DNA of 64,000 bases, from positions 1-64,000 of the forward strand of contig DASYNW010000088.1 of the NCBI GenBank assembly GCA_036008325.1, given 5' to 3'. The notes beneath the pieces were generated by a model. It was not told the DNA's origin. It was given only the letters and a program-made list of their open reading frames with translations, and searched no databases. The DNA is from AP-15 sp036008325. Its GTDB lineage: Bacteria; Pseudomonadota; Alphaproteobacteria; ATCC43930; CGMCC-115725. Within the stretch, counting starts at the first letter, position 1. Each line of letters opens with the position of its first letter. A program made the translations under genes and the position numbers. Of this stretch, positions 1-9,000 are shown one piece after another.

Positions 1-95
1 TCGACGGTGACGTAGGGTGTTGCCTGCGCGCGACCCAGCCCCAGCACGCTCGCGGCTACGAGCACCGCACCCGCAGCGAGACGATTCAAACCCAT
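1..95 (-). CDS. Exported protein, N-terminal part only
   Basis: Only the first 31 codons lie in the window; the gene runs off the left edge. The start ATG has a strong Shine-Dalgarno sequence (AAGGAGGG) just upstream. The residues form a typical Sec signal peptide: a positive start (MGLNR), a hydrophobic core rich in Ala, Val and Leu, and a likely cleavage site after GRAQA, followed by TPYVTV. The product is therefore secreted or periplasmic. The function cannot be told from this fragment. Confidence 0.7.
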   Translation of the reverse strand, partial: MGLNRLAAGAVLVAASVLGLGRAQATPYVTV

Positions 96-237
96 GAAAC
101 CCTCCTTCAGCGTCTTGAGGCGCCAAAATAGATTTAAGCGCGAACCTCCCTATCGGGACGCAAGATCCACGCCATCCCAGTAATTGATTGTTATCATTGT
201 ATATCCTGACCAGCTACCGCAACGGGCAGCGCCCCTC

Positions 238-252
238 TGTAAAATATCCCGA
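238..252 (+). repeat. Direct repeat, copy 1 (TGTAAAATATCCCGA)
   Basis: This 15-base sequence recurs 111 bases downstream with one mismatch. Both copies lie in the unusually AT-rich leader upstream of the exported-protein gene that starts at 95 on the minus strand. A paired operator is possible, but no known regulator consensus was recognised. Confidence 0.6.
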
Positions 253-300
253 TACCGCCGGCCGGACCCAGGTCCGACGCAGTATCGCGTAATCTTTATA

Positions 301-318
301 ACTATTTGATAAAATAGT
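301..318 (-). terminator. AT-rich hairpin, possible terminator or leader structure
   Basis: ACTATTT and AAATAGT form a perfect 7-base-pair stem with a GATA loop. A short T run (320-324) follows on the plus strand. All stem pairs but one are A-T, so it would be weak. It lies between the minus-strand genes at 1-95 and 492-1160. Its direction and function are uncertain. Confidence 0.25.
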
Positions 319-348
319 ATTTTTAGCAGTTTGCAACCGGGGAACGAT

Positions 349-363
349 TGTAAAATTTCCCGA
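349..363 (+). repeat. Direct repeat, copy 2 (TGTAAAATTTCCCGA)
   Basis: This is the second copy of the motif at 238-252, matching at 14 of 15 positions and in the same orientation. The rest of 96-366 holds no recognisable gene. It is much richer in A and T than its surroundings, consistent with a promoter or regulatory region. Confidence 0.6.
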
Positions 364-366
364 CCC

Positions 367-492
367 TCATCGCGCACTCACCCGAACCCGATCGGCGGCG
401 CGTCCCAGAAGACCGGCTGTGCGTGAAGTTTTGCCGATCAATGCGAAGGCCCGGTCGACGGGAATCGGCAGCAGCGCGTGTCGGGATATCAC
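367..492 (-). CDS. Possible small 41-aa protein coupled to scoB
   Basis: A GTG overlaps the last base of the scoB stop codon (TAGTG on the minus strand). It opens a 41-codon frame beginning MISRHALLPIPVD and ending RVRVSAR. The overlap is typical of translational coupling, and the base composition matches neighbouring coding DNA. No family is recognised, and it may be chance or the decayed start of a lost gene. This is a weak call. Confidence 0.22.
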   Translation of the reverse strand: MISRHALLPIPVDRAFALIGKTSRTAGLLGRAADRVRVSAR

Positions 493-1160
493 TAGAGCGG
501 CGGGGCGCGCAGCGGCTTGAGATCGGGGGCCGGGCGCAAGGTGGCTTCGGTTTTGGCTTGGAGTGCCGCGAAATCGATGTCGTCGGCGATTTCGCGTACG
601 ACGAGCCCTTCGCCGGTGACGTCGATGACCGCGAGGTCGGTGTAGATCCGACGCACCGCGGCGGCCGCGGTCAGCGGGTATTCGCAGCGCCGGCGGATGC
701 GCGGCATGCCCGACTTGGTCGTGTGCTCGACGAGGACGCGGATCTCCTTGGCGCCGACCGCCAGGTCCATCGCACCGCCGACCCCGGGCGGAAAGCCCGG
801 ATCGTCGGTCGTCCAATTCGCCAGATCGCCGTTCTCGGCGACCTCGAAGGCGCCGAGCAGGGCCAGATCGAGGTGGCCGCCGCGGATCATCAGGAATGAG
901 TCGGTGTGATGCACGTAGCTACCGCCGGTGACCAGGGTGATCGGCTGCTTGCCGGCGTTGATCAGATCCGGATCGACCGCGTTGGCGCCAGGCGCGGGGC
1001 CCACGCCCAAGATGCCGTTCTCGCTGTGCAAGACGATTTCGCGACCCTGCGGGATGAAGTCGGACACCAGGGTCGGCAGCCCGATCCCGAGGTTCACATA
1101 GGCGCCATCGACCAGATCCTGGGCGGCCCGCCAGGCGATTTGGCGACGTTTGAGCGGCAT
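492..1160 (-). CDS. scoB: 3-oxoacid CoA-transferase subunit B
   Basis: This is the beta subunit of a class I CoA-transferase (succinyl-CoA:3-ketoacid or 3-oxoadipate type), which moves CoA from succinyl-CoA to acetoacetate or a related oxoacid. The 222 residues equal the family's normal length. The signature LHSENGILGVGP is present; Glu47 in SENG is the residue that forms the acyl-enzyme thioester in this family. A Shine-Dalgarno sequence (GAGGAG) precedes the ATG. The enzyme normally works as an A/B pair encoded side by side, but no A subunit is adjacent: upstream is pmbA and downstream is an exported protein. The exact substrate (ketone-body versus beta-ketoadipate pathway) cannot be decided from sequence. 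Confidence 0.88.
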   Translation of the reverse strand: MPLKRRQIAWRAAQDLVDGAYVNLGIGLPTLVSDFIPQGREIVLHSENGILGVGPAPGANAVDPDLINAGKQPITLVTGGSYVHHTDSFLMIRGGHLDLALLGAFEVAENGDLANWTTDDPGFPPGVGGAMDLAVGAKEIRVLVEHTTKSGMPRIRRRCEYPLTAAAAVRRIYTDLAVIDVTGEGLVVREIADDIDFAALQAKTEATLRPAPDLKPLRAPPL

Positions 1161-1257
1161 CGGGCTTCTCCTCAGAGTCCAATCACGATTTTTGTTGTGG
1201 CGTCAGGCGGGTGTTTGTCAATCGCCTTCCCATGCCCACTGATAGCAGCGATGCGCC

Positions 1258-2604
1258 TCAAGCCCCGGCTACGGTCAGGTCGTCGACGCGCAGCGTCGGG
1301 GCGTCGGTGCCGGCTCTGAATTCGAGATCGTCGGCGGCGGTGAGGCGGGCGAAGATGTCCTTCAGATTGCCGGCAACGGTCATTTCGCTGACCGGAAAGA
1401 CGATCTCACCCTTGTCGATCCAGAATCCGGCCGCGCCCCGGCTGTAATCGCCGGTGACGCCATTGACCCCAAAACCCATCATCTCGGTCACGTAGAACCC
1501 GCTCTCGATGTCGGCGATCAGCGCCTGCGGCGTTGCGGCGCCAGGTTCGATCCACACATTGGTGGCCGAAGGCGATGGCGGCGAAGCGGTGCCGCGCGCG
1601 GCGTGCCCGGTGGTGTGGAGGCCCAATTGCCGGGCCGAGCGCAGGTCGAGCAGCCAGGTCGTCAATACGCCCTTATCGACGATCGCGCGGCGATGGTTGG
1701 CGATGCCTTCGCCGTCGAACGGCTTCGAGCGCAGGCCGCGCCGGCGGTGCGGGTCGTCGATGATGGTGATCGCCTCGGGGAAGATGCGCTGGCCGAGCCG
1801 GTCTTTCAGAAAACTCGTGCCGCGCGCGATCGCGGGTCCCGAGATAGCGCCCAACAGATGCGAAATGAAGCCGCGGGCGACGCGCGGGTCGAATACCACC
1901 GGAACGCGAGCGGTCGGCATCTTCCTTGCCCCCAAGCGGCGCACCGCGCGCTCGCCGGCGCTCCTGCCGATCTCTGCCGGGTCGCGCAGATCGGCGGCAT
2001 AAACGGCGCTCGAATAGTCGTAGTCGCGCTCCATGCCGGTGCCCTCACCGCCGATCACCGAGGCGCTGACCCCCTGGCTCGACCCGCGGTACGTGCCGGC
2101 AAAGCCGTTCGAGGCGACGAGCGCTATCTCCGAGCGGCCCCAGCCGGCCTCGGCACCCTCGGAGTTGGTCACGCCTTTGACCGCGAGGGCAGCCTCCTCG
2201 GCGGCGCGCGCCCGCTCGATCAAGACCTCGGCGCTGGGCTCCTGCGCGTCGAACGTGTCGAGCGCCGGCCATTGGCGGGCGATCTCGCCGGGCTCGGCAA
2301 GTCCGCAATAGGGGTCTTCGGGCACTGCTTTGGCCATCGCCACCGCACGCTCGACGAGTTCATCGAGCGCCTTCGACGACCGATCGCTCGACGACACGAT
2401 CGCCTGCTGTCGGCCAATGAAGACGCGCAGCCCGAGGTCGTGGCCCTCGGAGCGTTCGAGCTTCTCGGTCTTGCCGAGCCGGCGGCCGTGCGACAAGGAG
2501 GTGCCCTCGAACAGCACTGCATCGCTGGCGTCGGCGCCGGCACGGCTGGCCCGCCCTATTAGATCGTGCAGCAGATCGATCTGGTTCGATTGCTCGTCTG
2601 TCAT
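1258..2604 (-). CDS. pmbA: PmbA/TldD family protein, PmbA type
   Basis: This is a TldD/PmbA-family protein of 448 residues, the usual PmbA length. In enterobacteria PmbA pairs with TldD to form a metalloprotease that trims peptides such as microcin B17 precursor and degrades unfolded CcdA. The HExxxH zinc motif of TldD is absent, which favours the PmbA (non-metal) partner. Characteristic C-terminal stretches such as GVNGVTGDYSRGAAGFWI are present. The start at MTDEQSNQ is preferred because the in-frame extension upstream runs into repeat-rich DNA and looks non-coding. No tldD gene is in the window. Confidence 0.88.
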   Translation of the reverse strand: MTDEQSNQIDLLHDLIGRASRAGADASDAVLFEGTSLSHGRRLGKTEKLERSEGHDLGLRVFIGRQQAIVSSSDRSSKALDELVERAVAMAKAVPEDPYCGLAEPGEIARQWPALDTFDAQEPSAEVLIERARAAEEAALAVKGVTNSEGAEAGWGRSEIALVASNGFAGTYRGSSQGVSASVIGGEGTGMERDYDYSSAVYAADLRDPAEIGRSAGERAVRRLGARKMPTARVPVVFDPRVARGFISHLLGAISGPAIARGTSFLKDRLGQRIFPEAITIIDDPHRRRGLRSKPFDGEGIANHRRAIVDKGVLTTWLLDLRSARQLGLHTTGHAARGTASPPSPSATNVWIEPGAATPQALIADIESGFYVTEMMGFGVNGVTGDYSRGAAGFWIDKGEIVFPVSEMTVAGNLKDIFARLTAADDLEFRAGTDAPTLRVDDLTVAGA

Positions 2605-2622
2605 GTCTAATCCTTGCGTGAT

Positions 2623-2642
2623 TTCACCACGGAGACACGGAG
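2623..2642 (+). repeat. Inverted repeat, left copy
   Basis: TTCACCACGGAGACACGGAG matches the reverse complement of 3137-3156 at 19 of 20 positions. The pair brackets an AT-rich patch that almost exactly fills the gap between the pmbA start (2604) and the ubiD end (3162). Sequences of the ACGGAGACACGGAG type are widespread short intergenic repeats in bacterial genomes. This resemblance is recalled, not searched. Confidence 0.7.
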
Positions 2643-2663
2643 AGTACGCCCCACCCTCTTGGC

Positions 2664-2683
2664 ATACCGGCGAAAGCCGGTAT
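2664..2683. repeat. REP-like palindrome (ATACCGGC-GAAA-GCCGGTAT)
   Basis: A perfect 8-base-pair stem is capped by a GAAA tetraloop, with extra partial symmetry outside (GGC on one side, CC on the other). The form is typical of REP-like palindromes that occur in many copies in proteobacterial genomes. It could also stabilise or end transcripts. It lies just inside the left inverted repeat. Confidence 0.6.
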
Positions 2684-2746
2684 CCGTCTGCTGCAGATCC
2701 CGGTTGCGGTATGGCGAAAGAATTCGCCATCCTGTGCCGTAAGACG

Positions 2747-3040
2747 TTATCCTTTCATTATGTCTCCATAGGATGCAAACGTCTCATTATCGGGTTCCTT
2801 CAGAGCTTCAGGAAACATAATGCTGCGACGCTCAGGATTTTGGTGCCCATCGTGATCAGATATCGGCGGCTTGTACCAGCCAGTCTGGACAAATATCGTC
2901 CAGAATTCCGAATCTTCTTGTCCACGACAAGTATAACAAATGCTCCAGTTACTTACAGATATTGAGTGCATAAACCAATTGCGCGCCTGCGAAATGATCT
3001 CGGTCGCCTTTTCGACGATTTTCGCCTGGAGATCGGCCAT
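2747..3040 (-). CDS. Unrecognised ORF inside the repeat-bounded patch
   Basis: This is a 97-residue frame starting MADLQAKIVEKATEIISQARN and ending GDIMKG; an upstream in-frame start at 3109 is also possible. The codons are far more AT-rich than in neighbouring genes. The first 20 residues look like an amphipathic helix, and no domain is recognised after that. It lies wholly between the inverted repeats, so it may be cargo of a small mobile element, a decayed gene or chance. Confidence 0.25.
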   Translation of the reverse strand: MADLQAKIVEKATEIISQARNWFMHSISVSNWSICYTCRGQEDSEFWTIFVQTGWYKPPISDHDGHQNPERRSIMFPEALKEPDNETFASYGDIMKG

Positions 3041-3136
3041 ATTAGATCCTGCCGCAGTAACAGCAGATTTTGACCATAAAACAAATAGCGGTTTCTGATC
3101 ACGCACCAATTGATCCTCTCAACGCGGCTCTGTGTC

Positions 3137-3156
3137 CTCTGTGTCTCCGTGGTGAA
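3137..3156 (-). repeat. Inverted repeat, right copy
   Basis: This is the reverse complement of the left copy at 2623-2642 with one mismatch. On the minus strand a GGACACAGAG run continues directly beyond it, so the unit GACACAGAG occurs twice in tandem. The copy ends six bases from the ubiD stop codon. Confidence 0.7.
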
Positions 3157-3161
3157 CGAGT

Positions 3162-4670
3162 TCATTTCCAGATCGGCTTGCCCGATCCGGGCAGCCCGTA
3201 GCTCGCCCATTTCTGGGTCACCTCGGCGACCACCGCTTCGGTCATGCGGATCGGCCGGCCCCACTGGCGCCGCGTCTCGGGCGGCAATTTGTCGGTCGCA
3301 TCGAGGCCGATCTTGCCGCCGAGCCCCGATTCGGGCGAGGCGAAATCGAGATAGTCGATCGGGGTGTGATCGACGAGGGTCACGTCGCGCACCGGGTCCA
3401 TGCGGGTCGAGACCGCCCACATCACATCCTTCCAGTTGCGCGCATCGATGTCGTCGTCGACGACGATAACGAATTTCGTGTACATGAACTGGCGCAGGAA
3501 CGACCAGATCCCCATCATCACCCGCTTGGCGTGGCCGGGATAGGCTTTTCTAATCGACACCACCGCAATGCGGTAGGAGCAGCCCTCGGGCGGCAGCCAG
3601 AAATCGACGATCTCGGGGAATTGCTGCTGCAGGAGCGGGATGAAGACCTCGTTCAACGCTTCGCCGAGGATCGAGGGCTCGTCGGGTGGGCGGCCGGTAA
3701 AGGTCGACAGATAAATCGGGCTCGCCCGCATCGTGATCGCCGACAGGCGGAAGACCGGGAAGCGCTCGACCGAATTGTAATAGCCGGTGTGGTCGCCATA
3801 GGGGCCTTCATCGCCGTATTCGTCGAGCGAGACATGGCCTTCGAGCACGATCTCGGCCTGCGCCGGCACCTTTAGGGGCACGGTCTTGCAGTCGACCAGT
3901 TCGACCTTGCGGCCGCGCAAGAGGCCGGCGAACTGGTATTCCGAGAGGGTGTCGGGCACCGGGGTCACCGCGGCGAGGATGGTGCCCGGATCGGCGCCGA
4001 TGACCGCAGCGGCCGGCAACGGCTCGGCCCGCTCGGCGCTCCAGCGCTGGTGGTGCTGGGCGCCGCCGCGGTGCTTGAGCCAGCGCATCAGGGTGGTGTC
4101 GCGGCCGGTCACCTGCATGCGGTAGATGCCGAGATTGAAGCCGTCCTCGCGGCGCGCGCCAGGCCCTTTGGTTACGACCAAGGGCCAGGTGATCAGCGGC
4201 GCCGGCTCGCCCGGCCAGCAGGTTTGCACCGGCAGTGCGCCGAGGTCGATCTCGCTGCCGCGCAAGACGATTTCCTGGCAGGGGGCCGAACCCACGGTGC
4301 GCGGGCGCATCGCCATGACGGTGCGCAGCAACGGCAGCAGGTTGAGCACCTCGCGCCAGCCGCCGGGCGGCTCGGGCTGCTTCAGAAAGGCGAGCGTCCG
4401 GCCGATCTCACGCAACTGGCCGGGCTCGCGGTCCATGCCCCAGGCGACCCGCTCGACGGTGCCGAACAGATTGACCAGCACCGGCATCGGATACGTCCCG
4501 CCGGTGCTGCGGACGACGTTCTCGAACAATACCGCCGGACCGCCCTCGGCCAATAGCCGGGTCTGGATCTCGGTCATTTCGAGATCGGGCGAGACCGGGG
4601 CCTTGACCCGCGCCAGCCGCCCGCCGGTTTCGAGCCGGTCGATAAACTCGCGCAGGCTGGAATATGGCAT
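3162..4670 (-). CDS. ubiD: UbiD, prenylated-FMN 4-hydroxy-3-polyprenylbenzoate decarboxylase
   Basis: UbiD removes the carboxyl group from 4-hydroxy-3-polyprenylbenzoate in ubiquinone synthesis, using prenylated FMN made by UbiX. The 502 residues match the usual length. Long stretches of the true UbiD subfamily are present, including EGPYGDHTGYYN, TGRPPDEPSILGEALNEVF, FPEIVDFWLPPEGCSYR and DYLDFASPESGLGGK. It is therefore not one of the divergent UbiD-like aromatic decarboxylases. Its partner ubiX lies about 10 kb away at 15075. The gene is on the minus strand between the MFS gene and the repeat patch. Confidence 0.96.
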   Translation of the reverse strand: MPYSSLREFIDRLETGGRLARVKAPVSPDLEMTEIQTRLLAEGGPAVLFENVVRSTGGTYPMPVLVNLFGTVERVAWGMDREPGQLREIGRTLAFLKQPEPPGGWREVLNLLPLLRTVMAMRPRTVGSAPCQEIVLRGSEIDLGALPVQTCWPGEPAPLITWPLVVTKGPGARREDGFNLGIYRMQVTGRDTTLMRWLKHRGGAQHHQRWSAERAEPLPAAAVIGADPGTILAAVTPVPDTLSEYQFAGLLRGRKVELVDCKTVPLKVPAQAEIVLEGHVSLDEYGDEGPYGDHTGYYNSVERFPVFRLSAITMRASPIYLSTFTGRPPDEPSILGEALNEVFIPLLQQQFPEIVDFWLPPEGCSYRIAVVSIRKAYPGHAKRVMMGIWSFLRQFMYTKFVIVVDDDIDARNWKDVMWAVSTRMDPVRDVTLVDHTPIDYLDFASPESGLGGKIGLDATDKLPPETRRQWGRPIRMTEAVVAEVTQKWASYGLPGSGKPIWK

Positions 4671-4713
4671 GCCGCGCTATATGGGGGCGGCGCGCCGGGT
4701 TGGCGAGCGCGGG

Positions 4714-5898
4714 TCAGCGGGCCAGCGACGGGTTGGCGGTAGCACCACGGGCCGGGCGCAAGACGAACAGCGAGGCGAAGGCGGCAAGACACAGCCCGGC
4801 CGACCACCACACCGCCTCGACCCCAAACCGGTTGAGCAATAGCCCGAACAGGAACGGCGAGGCCGACTGCAGCACCCGCGCCGGCGCCGATAGGAGCCCG
4901 CTGCGCAGCCCGTAGCCCCGCGGTCCGAACAGGGCCAACGGCAGGGTGCCCTTGGCGATCGTGATCATGCCGTTGCCGGCGCCGTGCAGCAGCGCGAACG
5001 CGACGATCCCCGGAGCGCCGAGCATGACCAGGAACACCGCGCCGATCGGGTGCAGCACCGAGGCGATCCGCGCCGAGGAGACCGGGTGGAACGATCGCAA
5101 CAGCCCGAACTCGACGAGGCGGGCGCCGACCTGGGCCGGGCCGACCAAGGCCGCCGCCGCGATCGCCGCGGTCGCGGACGCCCCGGCCAAATGCAGCAAG
5201 CCCGGCAGATGCGCCGCCATCGCACCCTGCACGAACCAGGTGGCGGCGAAGAAAAAGGCCAGGATCGGCATCGCCCCGCGCGGCGGTTCGGCCTCAGGCA
5301 GTTCGGCAGCAATCCGCGGCGCGGCGGCCGGCAGGCCATGGCGCGGGATCGCTAGCCAGTTGACCGGCGCGGCGACAAGGATATTCAGCCCGGCCCAGAT
5401 CAGGCAGGCCGCGCGCCAGCCCCATTCGTGCAGAAACAGCGCGCTCGCGGGCCAGCCGATCGTGCTGGCGAAGCCCGCGATCAGGGTTATCCCGGTGATC
5501 GCGCTGCGCGCCTCGCGGCCATAGAGCCAGGTCAGCGCGGCGAAGGCCGGATCGTAGAGGCCCATGCCGATGCCGAGCCCGAGCACCGCCCAGGCGACGG
5601 CGAGCCCGCCGATCCCGTGCGCAGCGGCGAGGATCGTCAGGCCGGCGGCGATCACCAAATTCGAGGCGGCGAGCATCAGGCGCCCGCCATGGCGGTCGAT
5701 CAGTCGGCCGACCGAGGGGCCGATCACCGCCGACAGCAGCAAGGCCGCGGAAAAGAAGCCGAAGAACAGATCGCTCGATAGGTGCAGCGCCTTGGCGATC
5801 GGCGCTCCGAGAATGGCCGGCATGTAATAGCTTGACGCCCAGGCGACGGTCTGGGTGCTGCCGATCGCGATGACGACGATCGCCCGACCGGCGTTCAC
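4714..5898 (-). CDS. Major facilitator superfamily transporter
   Basis: This is an integral membrane protein of 394 residues with about twelve hydrophobic helices separated by short loops. A cytoplasmic loop motif of MFS type, GRLIDRHGGRLM, lies between helices 2 and 3 (near residue 65). The start is a GTG. The aromatic, small-residue-rich first helix (GSTQTVAWASSYYMPAIL) resembles uncharacterised MFS proteins of alphaproteobacteria. The substrate is unknown. The gene lies upstream of ubiD on the same strand with a 43-base gap, so cotranscription is possible but proves nothing about function. Confidence 0.88.
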   Translation of the reverse strand: MNAGRAIVVIAIGSTQTVAWASSYYMPAILGAPIAKALHLSSDLFFGFFSAALLLSAVIGPSVGRLIDRHGGRLMLAASNLVIAAGLTILAAAHGIGGLAVAWAVLGLGIGMGLYDPAFAALTWLYGREARSAITGITLIAGFASTIGWPASALFLHEWGWRAACLIWAGLNILVAAPVNWLAIPRHGLPAAAPRIAAELPEAEPPRGAMPILAFFFAATWFVQGAMAAHLPGLLHLAGASATAAIAAAALVGPAQVGARLVEFGLLRSFHPVSSARIASVLHPIGAVFLVMLGAPGIVAFALLHGAGNGMITIAKGTLPLALFGPRGYGLRSGLLSAPARVLQSASPFLFGLLLNRFGVEAVWWSAGLCLAAFASLFVLRPARGATANPSLAR

Positions 5899-6082
5899 CG
5901 GCCGTGCGCCGCAATCGTGCTCACGACAGGGTGCTCATCGCGGCGCGGGACGGTCGGCGTCGTCGATCGCACACCGCATCAATCCGATACCGGCTCATCA
6001 CCCAAAATCATAGCCGGCCGAATGCAATGTTCCAACCAAGACAAAGCCGAGACCGTGATGAGCGCGGGCCGTCGCCTTGCGC

Positions 6083-9000
6083 TCAATAATCGTATTTGTA
6101 GTTGAGCCCGATGCCGGTGCCGCCGTTCTGGCCGGCCTCGGTGTCGACCGTCACATGGTGGCCGACGTCAACCTCGACGGTGACCTTGCTGGTCGGCGGC
6201 GATACCCCCTGGGTCACCCCGACCGAGACCCCCGGCATCAGATATTTGCCGGCGCTGAGCGCGGTGGCGCTCGAGGTCGACGGGTTGACCACGCTCGGGT
6301 TCAGGATCGGGCTCGCCGCCCCGGCCGGCCCCTGGCCGAGCCCGAGCCAGTCGAGGCCGAGCTTGCCGCGCAGCCGGTCGAGCACGCCCGGACCGCCGCC
6401 GGCGAGCGTGGCCGCGGCCGCGGCCAGCTGAACACCCTGGCCGGCGTTGATCTGCCCAACACCCTGGTTGAACAAAATCCGCGACAGGATCTCGTCCTGC
6501 GGCACCGGCGGGGTCGAGGCGAGGATGATCTTTGGCGCCGAGGCATAGCCGGTGATGATCACCTGCGCGGTGATGTCGGCAGCGTTCGCCTCGGCGACGA
6601 TGTCCAGTGCGGGATCGAGCTTGGCGCTGCCGTCGAAGGTGATGGCGCCGCGGGTCAGGCGAAAGCTCTTGCCCAGCAGATCGACGCTGCCGCGGCTCGC
6701 CAGCAGCACCCCGGCGATGCGCGGGGCGGCGCTGGTCCCGGTAATCCTGAGCCGACCACGCCAATTGCTGTTGAGGCCATGACCGCGCACAGAGACTTGG
6801 CCGGGCATCGCGATCGCGATGTCGAGCGCGGCCGAAAACGCCGGCGCCGCCGATGCCGTCGCCAGGGGTTTTCCGGTTGAGCCCCCGATTTCGGTCACCT
6901 GCAGGACGACGACGCTCGGCGGCAGGCTGTCCGGAAGATTGATGTCGGCGCGATCGAGGGTCAGCGCGGCCGCCACCCTGGGTGCTGCCAGCGGACCGGA
7001 GACCGACACCGTGCCGCTCGCGGTCGCCAGCACTTCGTCACGTGCCGCCAGCCGGAATTTGGCGAGCCTCGCCGACAATTCCGCGCTCGGCCCGGACGCC
7101 CCGTCCAGCACCAGGCTGCCCTGCGCCGTCAGTGAGCCGGCAGCGCCGTCGCCGGCCGACAGTGAGGCCAACTTGAAGCGGTCGCGGTCGCCGAACAGAT
7201 CGGCGCTGAGATTGGTCAGCACCGCGCCGGTCGCAAAATTTTCATAGCGTACGCCGGAAAGCTGCAGCCGGCCGCTCGCCGCCGGCGAAGCGATGGTGCC
7301 GCCTACCGCGACGTCGGCCGTAAAGCGGCCGCTCAGCCGGTCTTCGCCGAGCGGCAACAGATCGGCGAGGTGGCTGAGCTCGCCGCCGCCTTGGAGCCGC
7401 AGCGAGAGCGCATCCCGCGGCGGCAGCGAGATGCCCAAGGGTGCGCGCGTCAGCACCAGCGGCAGCGAGCCGGCAACCGAGATCCGGTCGCCTGTGAGCC
7501 CGGTCACCCGGCCTTGCAGGTCGATGGTCCGGCCGTTCCAATCGCCGGCCAGACTCAACCCGAGCCGCGGCGCCTGCACATGTTTCGACACGGCGAGCGA
7601 CAGCCCCCGCGCGTCAGCAGCGACATGCCCTCGCGGTGCGTCGAGGGTCCCGCCCAATCTCGCGGCAAGCGAGAGGGCGCCGTGCACACCCGGATACCCG
7701 ACGAGCCGCGCGCCGGTGGCGAGCGGCAGATCGGTGGCATTCAAGGCCAGCGACAGGGTGGCGCCATTGACCGCTCCGCTACCGGCGACCCGGCCGGCGC
7801 CGAGCCGTAGATCGAGGCCGGAAAAAGCGAGATCGGCGCCGCGGCGCGACAGCTCGAGCGGCTGGGCGAGCAGGATCCGATCACTGCCGAGCGAGCCGGT
7901 GAGATGGGTCAGACGCAGCTCGGCGCCGCCCGGCGCGAGCCCGCCTTCGCCGGCGAAGCTCACCGTCAGCGGCTGGCCCTCGGCGCTGCCGGAAAAAGGG
8001 AAGCGGCCGGGGCGCGGGCTGGAAAACGTTGCCGCGGCATTGGCGAAATCCGCTGCGCCGATCTGCGCCGCGCTCAGCGCCAGCCGCCCGGTCGCCGACG
8101 GCATGCGCCAGATGTCGGCGAGGCGCGCGCTCAGGGCGAGCCGGCCGATGGCGATGCGCGACGACCCGGCGCCGGCGGCGAGCCGCGCTGCGGCGAGTGA
8201 GAGACCGAGCGCCTGCCCGCCCCGTTGCGCGGCGAAATTGGCATTCAGCTCAAGGCTGCCGCCGAGCGGCCGCCCGGCCAGCCCCGACCAGCGCGACAGA
8301 TCGGGCAGTCGCGCGGCCAACGCGCCTTGCAGCAGACCAGTGGCGAGCGCCACCCGCAGATTGCCCTCGATTGTACTGTCCGCCGCCTGCACCCGCAGAT
8401 GCGGTATCGCGAGTTCGGAATTGCCGATCAGCCCGGCCGTCAGCGCCAATCTGCCGTCGAGGCCGAGCGCGCGAAAATTGCCGTCGATCGCCGCTGTCGG
8501 CTGCGCCAGGTCGGCGACCTCGCCGGACAACCGAAAACGTTGGATCGCGGCACCGCCGCCAGCGATGCTGCGCCCTTCGAGTTCAGTTTGCAGCCGCAGC
8601 CGGTCGAGCGGCCCTTGCACCGTCATCCAGGCCGTGACCGTACCGGCGAGCTTGGTGCCCAGCGCCGCACCGAGTGGCTTCAGCTGCGGCACATCGAGGG
8701 TCACCGCCGCAGCCAAAATATGCGAGGCCGGGTCGAATTGAGCGTGGCCGGAGAGCTTGGCGGCGGCGCCGGTCAGCGCCACGCGATCGAGCGCGAGGGC
8801 GCCGGCGGGAGTGCGGCGAACAGCACCGGCGAATACGGCTTTGGCGCCGATCAAGGCGTCGACCGCTGCGATCCCGGTGCGCATTCCCACCGCCGATCCG
8901 GTGAAATCCACCTCGCCGTAGGTTGCGCTGCCGGCAATCGCCAAGCGACCCGAGCCGGCCACAGCGAGGCCGCCGTCTTGGGCCTTGAGCTGGCTAAGCT

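Noticed and set aside
6168..6764. Long open frames on both strands inside tamB
   Set aside because: They are shadows of a high-GC gene: Arg/Ala/Pro-rich, no ribosome sites, no family features, while the tamB frame reads as a continuous TamB protein.
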